Below are positions 9,428 through 18,175 of a stretch of 64,000 bases of DNA, piece after piece. How positions within the stretch are numbered: the first letter of the stretch is position 1; each line of letters begins with the position of its first letter. The stretch spans positions 2,852,001-2,916,000 of the forward strand of contig CBDFIW010000004.1 in assembly GCA_965248255.1 (NCBI GenBank), read 5' to 3'. The stretch is from JAKZVK01 sp965248255. GTDB lineage: Bacteria > Acidobacteriota > Terriglobia > Bryobacterales > UBA6623. The notes below the pieces were generated by a model. The model searched no databases. It saw nothing but the letters and a program-made list of their open reading frames with translations, and was not told where the DNA came from. The translations under genes and the position numbers were made by a program.

Positions 9428-10412
9428 GTGAAGATCGTCTTGGTGGGCCGAATGGCGACCGCGGCCGAAAAGCTCTTGCGAGCTGCGGTGGGAGCAGACC
9501 ACGAGGTATTGGCCATGCCGGACGCCTCCGCCGCCCAAGAGAATCCACGTTCATTCGACGGTGCCCATGTCATCGTGGGAGGGCCCGTCACGCAACAGAT
9601 GGCGGAGAGAGCCCGAGACTTGAAGCTCTTTCACGTGTTTCGAGGTGGAACCGGCGGCCTCGGGGTCGAGCACCTGCCGCCGAGCGTCACCATCGCCAAC
9701 ACCTACCACCACGAGAAATCCATCGCCGATTTTGTCTTGTTGGCGATGTTGGTGTTGGCCCGAAAGGGCTGTGAGCGGGACCGTCAATTGCGGAAAGGCA
9801 ATTGGAGCGGCAGCGCTTGGTGGTCGGCGCCTCCCGAAGTTGACGCGCTCGATGGGAAAACGGTCCTGATCCTAGGCTTGGGGCACATCGGAAGCGAGGT
9901 CGCGCGGCGCGTGGGCCTTCGGGATGAATCTCCACGCCTTGTCTCGGACTCCTGAGAGGTTGACGGCCGTGGTCGACCGCGCCGTCTCGTACGAGGCCCT
10001 TCACGACGAGTTGAGCGAGGCAGACTTCGTCGTTGCGAGCTGCCGCCTCGCACCGAACACCGCTGGGCTGTTCGGCAAGCAGGAGTTCGAGCGCATGAAA
10101 CGGTCGGCCTACTTCATCAACGTGGCCCGCGGGGGCGTCGTCGATGAAGAGGCGCTCTACCAGGCTCTCAGAGGGACACGGATCGCTGGAGCGGCGATCG
10201 ACGTGTGGTGGCGGTTCCCGTCGAGCCGGGACGAGACCTGCTTCCCTTCCCGCCTCCCGTTTCATGAACTGCCGAACGTTCTACTGTCACCGCACTGCTC
10301 GAGCTGGACTCGACACATGCTGGAAGCGCGCGCGCGTGACGTGGCCGAGAACGTTCGCCGCCTCTACCAGGGCAGACCGCTGATCAACGTTGTCAGGCAA
10401 GGCGACGAATGA
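9428..10412 (+). pseudogene. D-2-hydroxyacid dehydrogenase, frameshifted
   Basis: The protein reads well from GTG 9428 (V-K-I-V-L-V-G-R-M) through the NAD-binding motif G-L-G-H-I-G-S-E-V, then loses frame near 9910-9922. The next frame continues as F-G-M-N-L-H-A-L and runs through N-V-A-R-G-G-V-V-D-E-E (catalytic Arg region), A-A-I-D-V-W and S-P-H-C-S-S-W (catalytic His). One extra base or two missing bases explain the break, so the gene is either a fresh pseudogene or carries a sequencing error. Family role: NAD-dependent reduction of 2-keto acids. The stop overlaps the next start (ATGA), as in an operon. Upstream open frame from 9086 lies in repeats and is not included. Confidence 0.75.
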
Positions 10413-12418
10413 AAGTGATCCCCCCACGCCGTCCGACACTGTTTCTTCGGTTGACCCTTGCCGTCGTGTCTTTGGCCGTTTTGGCCGAGGCCAAGACCAT
10501 GATCTGGACAGGCGCCGCGGGCACGCGCCTTTGGATGGACGGAGGCAATTGGACCGGCGATGTTGTGCCGGGGAGCGAGGACATTGCACGATTCGAGTCG
10601 GCAGCGACGGTCTCGCTCGATGAAACGGCCGCCGTCGGACGGGTGGAGGTCGAGCCTGCTGACAAGAACGCAAGCGTTGTTCTGCGTGGAATGGGGAGGT
10701 TGATACTGACCGGTGTGGATACCGTCATCGGCAAGCCGCTGTCGTTGGCCGTGAAACGGGGGATGCTCGAGATCGGGCCGAACTTGGCGATCGACATTCA
10801 GGGAACACGGTTTAGCGCGCACGCGGGAGGGACGCTGTTCCTTCGTGGCGAGAGGGTCGGTGCCTCCAAACCGGACCTGAAGCTCGCGGTTTCTCAAACG
10901 GGAACGCTGCGGTTGGGTATGCGGCGATGGGATTCCCGACTGGACCTCGACCTTTCGACCGGGTCAACGCGAGGCCTGGGCGCAAAGATCATTGACTTCG
11001 CTCTTCCCATCCACGTGCACCAAATCATCACCTTCGGCAAGTTCAAGGAACATGACGGCGACCCCATCGTGATTCGTGGCTTCGAGCCGGGGGATGCACT
11101 ATGCTTTCGCGAGGATCCTTTGCGATCGACCGACCCCGGTAAGGAACTCCACCTCTCGGCGGTAGGGTTTGAGGGCTGGGGCGTCAGTAGCGCGGCGGAG
11201 ATCGAGTCGACGGGCGACCTTTGGTGTCTCACGCCGAAGCGTACGAGCCTTTCGAAGACAGCAGTCGAACTTTCGTCCGTGCGCACCAAGAGGATTTCTC
11301 GGCCGCGGGTGCGGCTGGCGGACATGCGAGTCCAAACTGTCGTCCCGGCCACCAAGCGCTACCCCCGGAACATGGGCGCGGATATAGTTAAGCTGCATGA
11401 CGGCCGGTATCTTCTGGCCTTCTCGCAGTGGCTGACCGGCGCGACCGACCGCGACGACTCGCGAGTCATGGGCATGGTTTCCGGCGACGCGGGAGTCACC
11501 TGGAGCGGGACCTTCCCCGTCGTCACGGCCCACGGTTCATGTAAGAGCATCCGCCAGCCCAGTTTTCTGCGCAGCAACGACGGCAAGCTGCTTCTCTTCG
11601 TGCGATGCCGCAGCCAGTTGACAGAGGCCTGGGTGGGCATGCTGCGCTGCCGAGACGAAGCGCACATCGCCCAGGGAGAGGCGGTCTGGACTCGGCAGGT
11701 CCGGATTACGCCGCCGCCACCGGGACGACACATTGCGCTGAACAATCGTGCGATTCGCCTGAGCACGGGACGGTTGCTGCTGCCCCTCTCGACGCCGTGG
11801 CCCTGGGATCGCCCCGACGTGAGCGGGAGCGGAAAGAACATCCGATCCTGGTGTCTCTATTCCGATGACGATGGAGAAACCTGGCGGCAGAGCCAGTCGA
11901 TGTTGGCCGGTCCGATGAGGGGCGCCATGGAACCCTACGCCGTCGAGTTGAAGGACAGGCGGCTGCTGATGCTGATGCGCACACAAACGCATCGCCAGTA
12001 TCGTTCTTTCTCGTCCGATGGAGGGGACACCTGGACCCGCCCTACCGAGGTGACGCAACTGACTTCACCGGAATCGCCGGCGGCGGTCCAAAGGGACCCC
12101 GAGACCGGCTGGCTCACCGTGGTTTGGAACTACAACAGCCGGGGTGAGCAAGGTCGTGATCGGACACCGCTGACTGTCGCCTTCTCCGACGACGAAGGGG
12201 AGTCGTGGTTCGGATTTGTTAACCTCGAAGCCAATCCGGCGAAGACCTATTCGTATCCCAGCCTCAACTTCATCGACGGACGGGCATACGTCACTTACTA
12301 TGAGTCTGTTCGTACCCCAGCCGGGAGGAGGCTTTCTCTGAAGCTGCGTTCCTTCGGTATACAAGCGGAAGCGGCCTTGGACGTCTCGGTTGCCAGGCGG
12401 CCTGAGTTGAAGAAATGA
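10409..12418 (+). CDS. Secreted two-domain protein: beta-rich N-terminus plus sialidase-like C-terminus
   Basis: 669 aa. A signal peptide (about residues 1-28, ending A-E-A) precedes a segment beginning W-T-G-A-A-G-T with D-G-G-N-W, like the opening of beta-helix or autotransporter-type repeats (inference). From about residue 300 the sequence is sialidase-like: Asp boxes S-D-D-D-G-E-T-W and S-S-D-G-G-D-T-W, then M-E-P-Y-A-V-E-L, L-M-R-T and S-Y-P-S-L-N, which match the Glu, Arg and Tyr positions of GH33-like enzymes. The start overlaps the preceding stop by four bases and the next gene begins 4 bases after the stop, so it is in an operon. Confidence 0.78.
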   Translation: MKVIPPRRPTLFLRLTLAVVSLAVLAEAKTMIWTGAAGTRLWMDGGNWTGDVVPGSEDIARFESAATVSLDETAAVGRVEVEPADKNASVVLRGMGRLILTGVDTVIGKPLSLAVKRGMLEIGPNLAIDIQGTRFSAHAGGTLFLRGERVGASKPDLKLAVSQTGTLRLGMRRWDSRLDLDLSTGSTRGLGAKIIDFALPIHVHQIITFGKFKEHDGDPIVIRGFEPGDALCFREDPLRSTDPGKELHLSAVGFEGWGVSSAAEIESTGDLWCLTPKRTSLSKTAVELSSVRTKRISRPRVRLADMRVQTVVPATKRYPRNMGADIVKLHDGRYLLAFSQWLTGATDRDDSRVMGMVSGDAGVTWSGTFPVVTAHGSCKSIRQPSFLRSNDGKLLLFVRCRSQLTEAWVGMLRCRDEAHIAQGEAVWTRQVRITPPPPGRHIALNNRAIRLSTGRLLLPLSTPWPWDRPDVSGSGKNIRSWCLYSDDDGETWRQSQSMLAGPMRGAMEPYAVELKDRRLLMLMRTQTHRQYRSFSSDGGDTWTRPTEVTQLTSPESPAAVQRDPETGWLTVVWNYNSRGEQGRDRTPLTVAFSDDEGESWFGFVNLEANPAKTYSYPSLNFIDGRAYVTYYESVRTPAGRRLSLKLRSFGIQAEAALDVSVARRPELKK

Positions 12419-12422
12419 TCCA

Positions 12423-13994
12423 ATGAGAGGCAATACCGCGGACGGAGTACGCCGCCGGGAGTGGCTCCAGACCACCGCGATGAGCTTACTGGCGCTCGCT
12501 CCGCGTTCCGCGAGAGCCGGGGAATCAGGTCGGCCCAAGAACGTCGTCTTCCTGCTGGCGGACCAGCTGCGAGCCGACTCCCTGGGCTGCTACGGCAACT
12601 CCATTGTCAAGAGCCCCAACATCGACGGCCTGGCTCGCGACGGTACCCGCTTTGCCCAGGCCTTCTCGCAGCATCCTCAGTGCGTCCCCAGCCGGTCCGC
12701 CATGTTCACGGGCCGGTATCCACACGTGAACGGAGCCACGTCGAACTACACCGCCATGGCGCCTGGCGAGCGAACGTTCCCCGAGGACTTGCGCGTGGCT
12801 GGATACCTCACGATCGCTACCGGCAAGCTGCACGTCTTCTCCGCCAAGGAGCGTGCGGGATTCACCGACACCATGCTGAGCGGCGGCCAGCGTTCCGGAG
12901 CCACTTCGGCGCACATCCTCGGGGAAGGGTACGTGAGTTGGATGAAGCGGCACGGGCACTGGCCTGCGCTGGAGAAGGCCTACGCCAAGCGCGCCGAACC
13001 CGCCTACCGAGAGAATTTCCAGGCGCACGTCAGTCCGCTCGATCCCGAGATCTACGTGGACGGCTGGGTCGGCAATCGCAGCGCCGAGTACCTTCGTCGC
13101 CAGCCTAGAGATCAGCCCTTTCTTCTATTCGTCGGGTTTCCGAATCCACACAATCCCTTCGAGCCGCCCGAACCTCACGCGTCGATGTACGACCCGGGCC
13201 GGATGCCTGTGCCGGAAAGCTTTCACGAAGATTTGGCCACGAAGCCTCCCCAGCACTTGGCCTACAAGCGGCACGGCCGGCCGGGTTACGATTATGAGCG
13301 ACTCGATGAGGCGCGCTTGCGGCGCGTGATCGCCTACTACCACGCGTCGATCTCGCTCGTGGACGAACAGGTAGGCAAGATCATTCAGGCGCTCGAAGAT
13401 CGGGCAGTTTTGCAAGACACCCTGATCGTTTTCTCTTCCGACCATGGCGAGTTTCTCGGGCATCACGGTTTGCTGCTCAAAAGCACCGACGCCTATCCGA
13501 TGCTCTACGACGACCTGATCCATGTGCCGCTGATTATCCGTATGCCGGGCGTACCCGGCGGACGCGTGGTCGAGGAGTTGGTCGAGACCATGGACATCTG
13601 TCCCACAGTGCTTGATTGGGCCGGGCTTCATGCTCATCTCGGCATCCAAGGTCAGAGCCTGTTGCCCGCCGTCATGGGCGGAAAGCCGCCGGAGAAGGAG
13701 TTCGTACTTTCGCAGAGCGGGGCTGTCAAGGCGCTGCGAGGCAAGCGTTACAAGTTGGTTCACTACCCTGGCCAGGCCTATGGCGAACTCTACGATGTTG
13801 TGGCCGATCCGGGCGAAACGCACAACCTTTACGCAAGCCGCTCTCATCGGAAAACGCGGGACGAGATGACGCGCTTGCTACTCGATCACTTGATCACGAG
13901 CGAAAGTCCTAGTCAGGGCGAGTCACTGCGAGGACCGGTGTACTGGCGGAAGCAGTACCAAGCACCGTTTAAGATAGGTCCGGAGGGTGACTAG
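12423..13994 (+). CDS. Tat-exported sulfatase (Cys-type, formylglycine-dependent)
   Basis: 523 aa. Residues 10-12 are RRR followed by E-W-L and a hydrophobic stretch ending A-R-A, a Tat signal. The sulfatase signature C-V-P-S-R-S-A-M-F-T-G-R has its Cys at residue 87, the residue converted to formylglycine by an FGE-type enzyme not present here. The metal-binding N-terminal motif (L-L-A-D-Q) and the later S-S-D-H-G-E motif are present, and the length fits arylsulfatase-type enzymes. It should hydrolyse sulfate esters outside the cytoplasm. The gene follows the two-domain BNR gene directly, suggesting a sulfated polysaccharide substrate (inference). Confidence 0.9.
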   Translation: MRGNTADGVRRREWLQTTAMSLLALAPRSARAGESGRPKNVVFLLADQLRADSLGCYGNSIVKSPNIDGLARDGTRFAQAFSQHPQCVPSRSAMFTGRYPHVNGATSNYTAMAPGERTFPEDLRVAGYLTIATGKLHVFSAKERAGFTDTMLSGGQRSGATSAHILGEGYVSWMKRHGHWPALEKAYAKRAEPAYRENFQAHVSPLDPEIYVDGWVGNRSAEYLRRQPRDQPFLLFVGFPNPHNPFEPPEPHASMYDPGRMPVPESFHEDLATKPPQHLAYKRHGRPGYDYERLDEARLRRVIAYYHASISLVDEQVGKIIQALEDRAVLQDTLIVFSSDHGEFLGHHGLLLKSTDAYPMLYDDLIHVPLIIRMPGVPGGRVVEELVETMDICPTVLDWAGLHAHLGIQGQSLLPAVMGGKPPEKEFVLSQSGAVKALRGKRYKLVHYPGQAYGELYDVVADPGETHNLYASRSHRKTRDEMTRLLLDHLITSESPSQGESLRGPVYWRKQYQAPFKIGPEGD

Positions 13995-14054
13995 AATTCG
14001 CCTGGAGCCCTACGGCACAGAAGTCGGAACTCACCTCTATACACAAGGAAAACC

Positions 14055-15479
14055 ATGCCAACAACAAAGAACAGCTCAGCAATCACACGGCGTTCCTTCG
14101 TCCTCGCCGCCGGAGCCGTCGCGGCTTGTTCCAACCAGGCCCCAGTCCAGGCCCCAGCCGAACCGGCTCTCGGCGACGACCCGCTGATCGCCCGTCTGCT
14201 CTATATGTCTGACGACCAGTTGGCGAAGCTCGAGGAAGGCCGCAAGCAGGGCCTGCTCGAACTCGCCCCGGTGAGCGTGCCTCCCGACCCCGAAGCGCTC
14301 AACAACCATTACGGCTGGCCGGTGGGCACGCAGGTCGGCGATACGTTGATCGTCGTGCACCGCCACATACCCGGCCACTGGAAAGGTCTCGAACGCACCG
14401 ACGATAACCACAGCTACGCGATGGTCGTGCGTTCGACCGACGGTGGAAAAACGTGGACCAAGCCGTTTGACTTGCGGCAGGTCATGACGCGCGAAGATCG
14501 CTACCGCGGCGGCCACATCCCGCTTTCCCATCGTTACAAGTTTGCCCCGGATCAGGACCCGACGCTCGGCTACAAGATTCACCTGAACGCCATCGGGCCA
14601 GCATCCGACGGCGGAGTGGTCGTCGTCACCGATCACGGCGTGTTTCGCACTGACGATCAAGGCAAGACCTGGAAACACTTTTCCAAGGCCATGCGGGAAG
14701 ACACCACGCCCGGGCCCGTGCTCTACATCGGCCCGCGGCTGTTCGAGCACCCTGATTACGGGTTGGTGGTCGTAGGACACTCGAACATCGTGACCCAGGA
14801 CTACAAGAAAGGGGACCACCCTCCCGACACCACCGGAGGAACCGTACGCATCGCCGACAAACTGCATTTCCGTTACTCGAAGGACGGTGGCGAGAGTTGG
14901 CAGGAAGAGGAACAATCGCTGCCCAGCTTCGTGCGTCCCGGCGAACCGGTGCCTTTGTATCACGATGGCAAGCTTATCGTCGTCCCGCGAAGCTACGATC
15001 CGGCGGCCTACGACGAAGCGACGGACACGTCGGTCTACGCACAGCTCTGGTCCGATAGCGGCTGGCACCCCCTCGAATCCAAGCACTCGACGATCCGCGT
15101 CGCGGGCAAACGGGGCCGCCAAGACACGCTCGACATCGACTACAACCCGGTGACGAAGAGAATCGAGGCGGCGGTTCCGGCTCGCGCTGGAAGTGGCGCA
15201 GGCAAGCCCTATCCCGGACAGATGTCGATGAACCTCTGGAGCATTGACCCGAATGACTTGTTCGCTGGCAGCGCGAATTGGCGCTTCGAGTGTGCGCTGT
15301 TCGCACGGAAGGAACCTATGGGTGAGATCGACGGCCTCCATCCCGGCGGAGCGGTCATCGACGCCGAGCGTGGCGTCCAGCACATCTTTGTCTACATGGG
15401 CTATCCGGCTGGACCGACGGGTGTGTTCCGCGTGACCCGTACCTTGGAAACGGAGAAACTAAAGGCCTTCCTTGGCTGA
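14055..15479 (+). CDS. Tat-type BNR lipoprotein, family A
   Basis: 474 aa. I-T-R-R-S-F-V-L (RR at 12-13) with a good lipobox V-A-A-C at Cys25 predicts a Tat-exported lipoprotein. Asp boxes S-T-D-G-G-K-T-W, T-D-D-Q-G-K-T-W and S-K-D-G-G-E-S-W are present. It is the closest relative of the 2537 product (shared T-K-R-I-E-A-A-V-P-A-R and H-P-P-D-T-T-G segments). AAGGAAAA precedes the ATG. The best example in the locus of a lipobox, supporting surface or periplasmic anchoring of family A. Confidence 0.83.
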   Translation: MPTTKNSSAITRRSFVLAAGAVAACSNQAPVQAPAEPALGDDPLIARLLYMSDDQLAKLEEGRKQGLLELAPVSVPPDPEALNNHYGWPVGTQVGDTLIVVHRHIPGHWKGLERTDDNHSYAMVVRSTDGGKTWTKPFDLRQVMTREDRYRGGHIPLSHRYKFAPDQDPTLGYKIHLNAIGPASDGGVVVVTDHGVFRTDDQGKTWKHFSKAMREDTTPGPVLYIGPRLFEHPDYGLVVVGHSNIVTQDYKKGDHPPDTTGGTVRIADKLHFRYSKDGGESWQEEEQSLPSFVRPGEPVPLYHDGKLIVVPRSYDPAAYDEATDTSVYAQLWSDSGWHPLESKHSTIRVAGKRGRQDTLDIDYNPVTKRIEAAVPARAGSGAGKPYPGQMSMNLWSIDPNDLFAGSANWRFECALFARKEPMGEIDGLHPGGAVIDAERGVQHIFVYMGYPAGPTGVFRVTRTLETEKLKAFLG

Positions 15480-15486
15480 AGAAAAG

Positions 15487-16788
15487 ATGAGGCCCGTTTC
15501 ACTCATTCCCGAGTCCGTACTCAGGCCGCGAACGGCAACGGAGGCGAGTCCGCGAAGCGGACGTCAGAAAGTAGCCCCGGGCGCGAGCCCGGGGTCCGCG
15601 TTCCTCAACGACCAAGAGCCCCGGCAGGGGCAAAGGAGAATCACCCTCGTCCTGTTGGTTCTGCTGACTTCCGTGGCCGCACAGGCTGCCCGCCCGCCCA
15701 AGATCGTCGACTACAGGGGCAGCATCGGCCACATCGCCAAGCTGCGGGATCGCACGCTGGTTACGGTCTACACACTGGGGCGCGATCGCGAAAAGATCCC
15801 GCTGCCGGGTCCGGACCAGCCCCTCTACGTCCGTTATTCCAATGACCATGGCCGCACCTGGTCTCCGCAAGAAGTCGCGTTCTCATACCCCGCGGGCCGG
15901 GGGACGATGCCCCGCTACGCTCAGTCGGTCGGGCCGTACCTGTTGCTCGATCGACAGAACACGCTACACGTCTTCGCCACCCGTTACTACGGGATGCCTG
16001 GGAAGGGATATCCGTCGGCGATCGGGTTGACTGAGCTGTATCACAACGTCTCTCGCGACGAGGGCAAGACCTGGACCGACCCAAAACGCATCGACATGGG
16101 GCATCACTATGTCCCGGTGATCGAATCGATCATTGAGCTTTCGAACGGGCGCATCCTCTTCGCATCGAACTACGCGACGGACAATTACCTTCCCGAGCGC
16201 GGTGAATACGAGTACCGCATTTTGACCCTGTTCTCCGACGACCACGGTGACACCTGGCAGCTCGGCCCCGACGACATTCGCGTCCCGCTCGGACCGGGCA
16301 GAGGTCATCCCGGCGCAATCGAACCCGTGATGGTTGAACTCAAGAATGGCCGCGTTTGGATGCTCTTCCGGTCACAGCACCGGCGTCTCTATCAGACGTT
16401 CTCGTCCGGCGGCGGTGACTCGTCGGAACCCTCCTCACCCTCCGACATCGAGGCGGCCAACGCACCAGCCGGCATCTTGCGGTTGTCCGACGGGCGTCTG
16501 GCGCTGTCCTGGAATGACTGGTCGAGCTATCCCGGCGGGAAGATTCACCGGTCGGGACGCCAATACCTCCACGTGGCGATCTCGGCCGACGACGGCAAGA
16601 CCTGGAGTCCTTCGAAACTGATCGCGAAGCCGACCACTGAAGAACGTCGAAACGCGAACATGCGGTATCCGTTTCTCTGCGAAACCGACGACGGCTCGAT
16701 TCTGTTGCGCTACCACCGCATCGAGAGTAGTATCGAAGTCCGGCGGCGGGAGCTGTTGCGCATTGACCCAGCATGGATCGCGGAGTAA
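15487..16788 (+). CDS. Secreted sialidase-family (BNR) protein, divergent
   Basis: The conserved part starts with a signal-like stretch (R-R-I-T-L-V-L-L-V-L-L then A-A-Q-A) around 15640-15690, followed by a sialidase-type propeller. Asp-box-like segments are S-N-D-H-G-R-T-W, S-R-D-E-G-K-T-W, S-D-D-H-G-D-T-W and S-A-D-D-G-K-T-W. I-E-P-V-M-V-E-L-K-N-G matches the Glu region of the family. The start is uncertain: the frame is open back to ATG 15487 and TTG 15472, but 15528-15640 is a palindromic repeat, so the original start may have been displaced by repeat insertion. The preceding gene ends at 15479. Confidence 0.72.
   Translation: MRPVSLIPESVLRPRTATEASPRSGRQKVAPGASPGSAFLNDQEPRQGQRRITLVLLVLLTSVAAQAARPPKIVDYRGSIGHIAKLRDRTLVTVYTLGRDREKIPLPGPDQPLYVRYSNDHGRTWSPQEVAFSYPAGRGTMPRYAQSVGPYLLLDRQNTLHVFATRYYGMPGKGYPSAIGLTELYHNVSRDEGKTWTDPKRIDMGHHYVPVIESIIELSNGRILFASNYATDNYLPERGEYEYRILTLFSDDHGDTWQLGPDDIRVPLGPGRGHPGAIEPVMVELKNGRVWMLFRSQHRRLYQTFSSGGGDSSEPSSPSDIEAANAPAGILRLSDGRLALSWNDWSSYPGGKIHRSGRQYLHVAISADDGKTWSPSKLIAKPTTEERRNANMRYPFLCETDDGSILLRYHRIESSIEVRRRELLRIDPAWIAE
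15528..15640. repeat. REP-like palindrome cluster inside a 5' coding region
   Basis: Contains the hairpins GTCCGCGAAGCGGAC, GCCCCGGGCGCGAGCCCGGGG (as stem CCCCGGGC / GCCCGGGG) and GCCCCGGCAGGGGC. The 24 bases at 15540-15563 recur exactly, inverted, at 63337-63360. The repeat is read in frame by the 15487 gene, which is unusual. Confidence 0.7.
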
Positions 16789-16891
16789 GCGCTCCTCAAA
16801 GGAGGGAAGCTGCGCGTGAACGCGGCTGGCAGCTCACCGCCACCAAGCCACGACCCGGCCCTGCAGTCGAGCTGTGGCAACCATCAAGCTA

Positions 16892-18055
16892 GTGTAGTGC
16901 GTCAAGCAGATTGCACCTTAGGCAGGGCGGCACGTCCGCGCTTGACTTTCTCGAGGATGTCGGAGGCGGTCGCGGTCCAGATGAAGGGCGTGGGATGCCC
17001 GTTGTGCTGGGCGATGTAGTCGTCAATGGCGGCGACGAGCTCGTCCACGCTGCGAAACACGCCGCGGCGCAGGCGCTTGACGGTGAGATCGCGAAAGAAT
17101 CGCTCGACCATGTTCAGCCACGACGCCGAGGTCGGGGTGAAATGAATGTGGAAGCGCGGGTGACGATCGAGCCAACGCTTCACAGCGGCATGCTTGTGGG
17201 TGGCATAGTTGTCCACGATGAGATGAAGCTGTTTGTCCTTGGGAGTGCGGCGGTCAATTAAGCGCAGGAAGCGCAGCCATTCCTGGTGGCTGTGTCGGGG
17301 CATGCACTCGGCGATCACGCTGCCGTCAAGGCTGTTGAGCGCCGCAAACAGGGTGGTCGTGCCGTTGCGCTTGTAATCGTGGGTCATCGTTTGGCCGCGT
17401 CCCTTTTTGAGCGGCAGGCCGGGCTGGGTGCGATCGAGGGCTTGGATTTGGGACTTCTCATCGAGCGAGAGAACCAGAGCATGCTCAGGCGGATTGAGAT
17501 AGAGTCCGACGATGTCGTCGAGTTTCTCGGAGAAACGCGGGTCATTGCTGAGCTTGAAGGTCTTGACGCGGTGGGGCTTGAGGCCATGGGCGCGCCAAAT
17601 CCGTCCCACGGTGGAAGCGCTGACGCCGGCCGCGGCGGCCATGGTGCGGCGGCTCCAGTGGGTGGCGTTGGACGGTTTCTCGCGGGTGGTCTTGTGGATG
17701 ATCTGCTGTACTTTCTGCTTCGAGACGGCAGGTTTACGACCGGGCCGTGGGGCGTCTTTTGCAATGCCGGCGATGCTGCTTTCGAGAAAGCGCGTGCGCC
17801 AGCGGGCCACCAACTGCCGCGAGACACCGAGCTGTGCGGCGATCTGCTTATTCTCGAGACCGTCGGCGGCCAGCGGGACAATCCTGGCTCGCAGGGCGAG
17901 ACGAACGGCGACTTGGCGGCCGCGCGCGTAGCGGTCCAACTGCTTGCATTGCGCTGTGTTCAAAGTTACTGGTTGTGCTCTTCGCATCCCATGCCTCCTG
18001 TTAATAGAGACGATGGGAAGCCAATATAAGTTACATTATTTATGGTGCCCTACAC
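16892..18055 (-). mobile_element. IS630-family element, copy 1 (1164 bp)
   Basis: Ends are GTGTAGTGCGTC... and ...GCCCTACAC; the flanking TA at 16890-16891 and 18056-18057 is the target duplication, and the original site reads CTAG. It carries one transposase gene on the minus strand. Three further copies of identical length lie at 33910, 54038 and 60450. It sits between two BNR genes and breaks no visible gene. Confidence 0.93.
16902..17987 (-). CDS. IS630-family transposase (copy 1)
   Basis: 361 aa with an N-terminal helix-turn-helix region ([15 protein letters not shown]) and a DDE catalytic domain: L-S-L-D-E-K (first Asp), L-I-V-D-N-Y (second Asp) and N-M-V-E-R-F-F (Glu). AGGAGG lies upstream of the ATG. 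Small differences from the other copies (Pro in P-L-A-A-D-G, S-E-K-L, and A-L-P-K near the end) make this the most diverged copy. The gene appears intact. Confidence 0.93.
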   Translation of the reverse strand: MRRAQPVTLNTAQCKQLDRYARGRQVAVRLALRARIVPLAADGLENKQIAAQLGVSRQLVARWRTRFLESSIAGIAKDAPRPGRKPAVSKQKVQQIIHKTTREKPSNATHWSRRTMAAAAGVSASTVGRIWRAHGLKPHRVKTFKLSNDPRFSEKLDDIVGLYLNPPEHALVLSLDEKSQIQALDRTQPGLPLKKGRGQTMTHDYKRNGTTTLFAALNSLDGSVIAECMPRHSHQEWLRFLRLIDRRTPKDKQLHLIVDNYATHKHAAVKRWLDRHPRFHIHFTPTSASWLNMVERFFRDLTVKRLRRGVFRSVDELVAAIDDYIAQHNGHPTPFIWTATASDILEKVKRGRAALPKVQSA

Positions 18056-18058
18056 TAG

Positions 18059-18112
18059 CAGGCCTGTTGACGGGCCTTGGTTTCGATTAGGCCAGGCGTT
18101 CTACGCCTGGTA
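18059..18112. repeat. Dispersed repeat R2, copy 1
   Basis: About 54 bp closely matching 40984-41036. Both contain GGTTTC[GA]ATTAGGCC and the palindrome CCAGGCGTTNTACGCCTGG. It begins two bases after the IS630 target duplication. No coding function is seen. Confidence 0.7.
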
Positions 18113-18175
18113 AGATGACCGCGAGTGAATGAATCAGGCCCCTTCGAGGGGCCTTCCCCAAACCGGCTTGAGCCC

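Noticed and set aside
14076..15383. Long minus-strand open frame (435 codons) opposite the 14055 BNR gene
   Set aside because: It mirrors a well-supported coding gene, has no recognisable domains and arises from high GC third positions.
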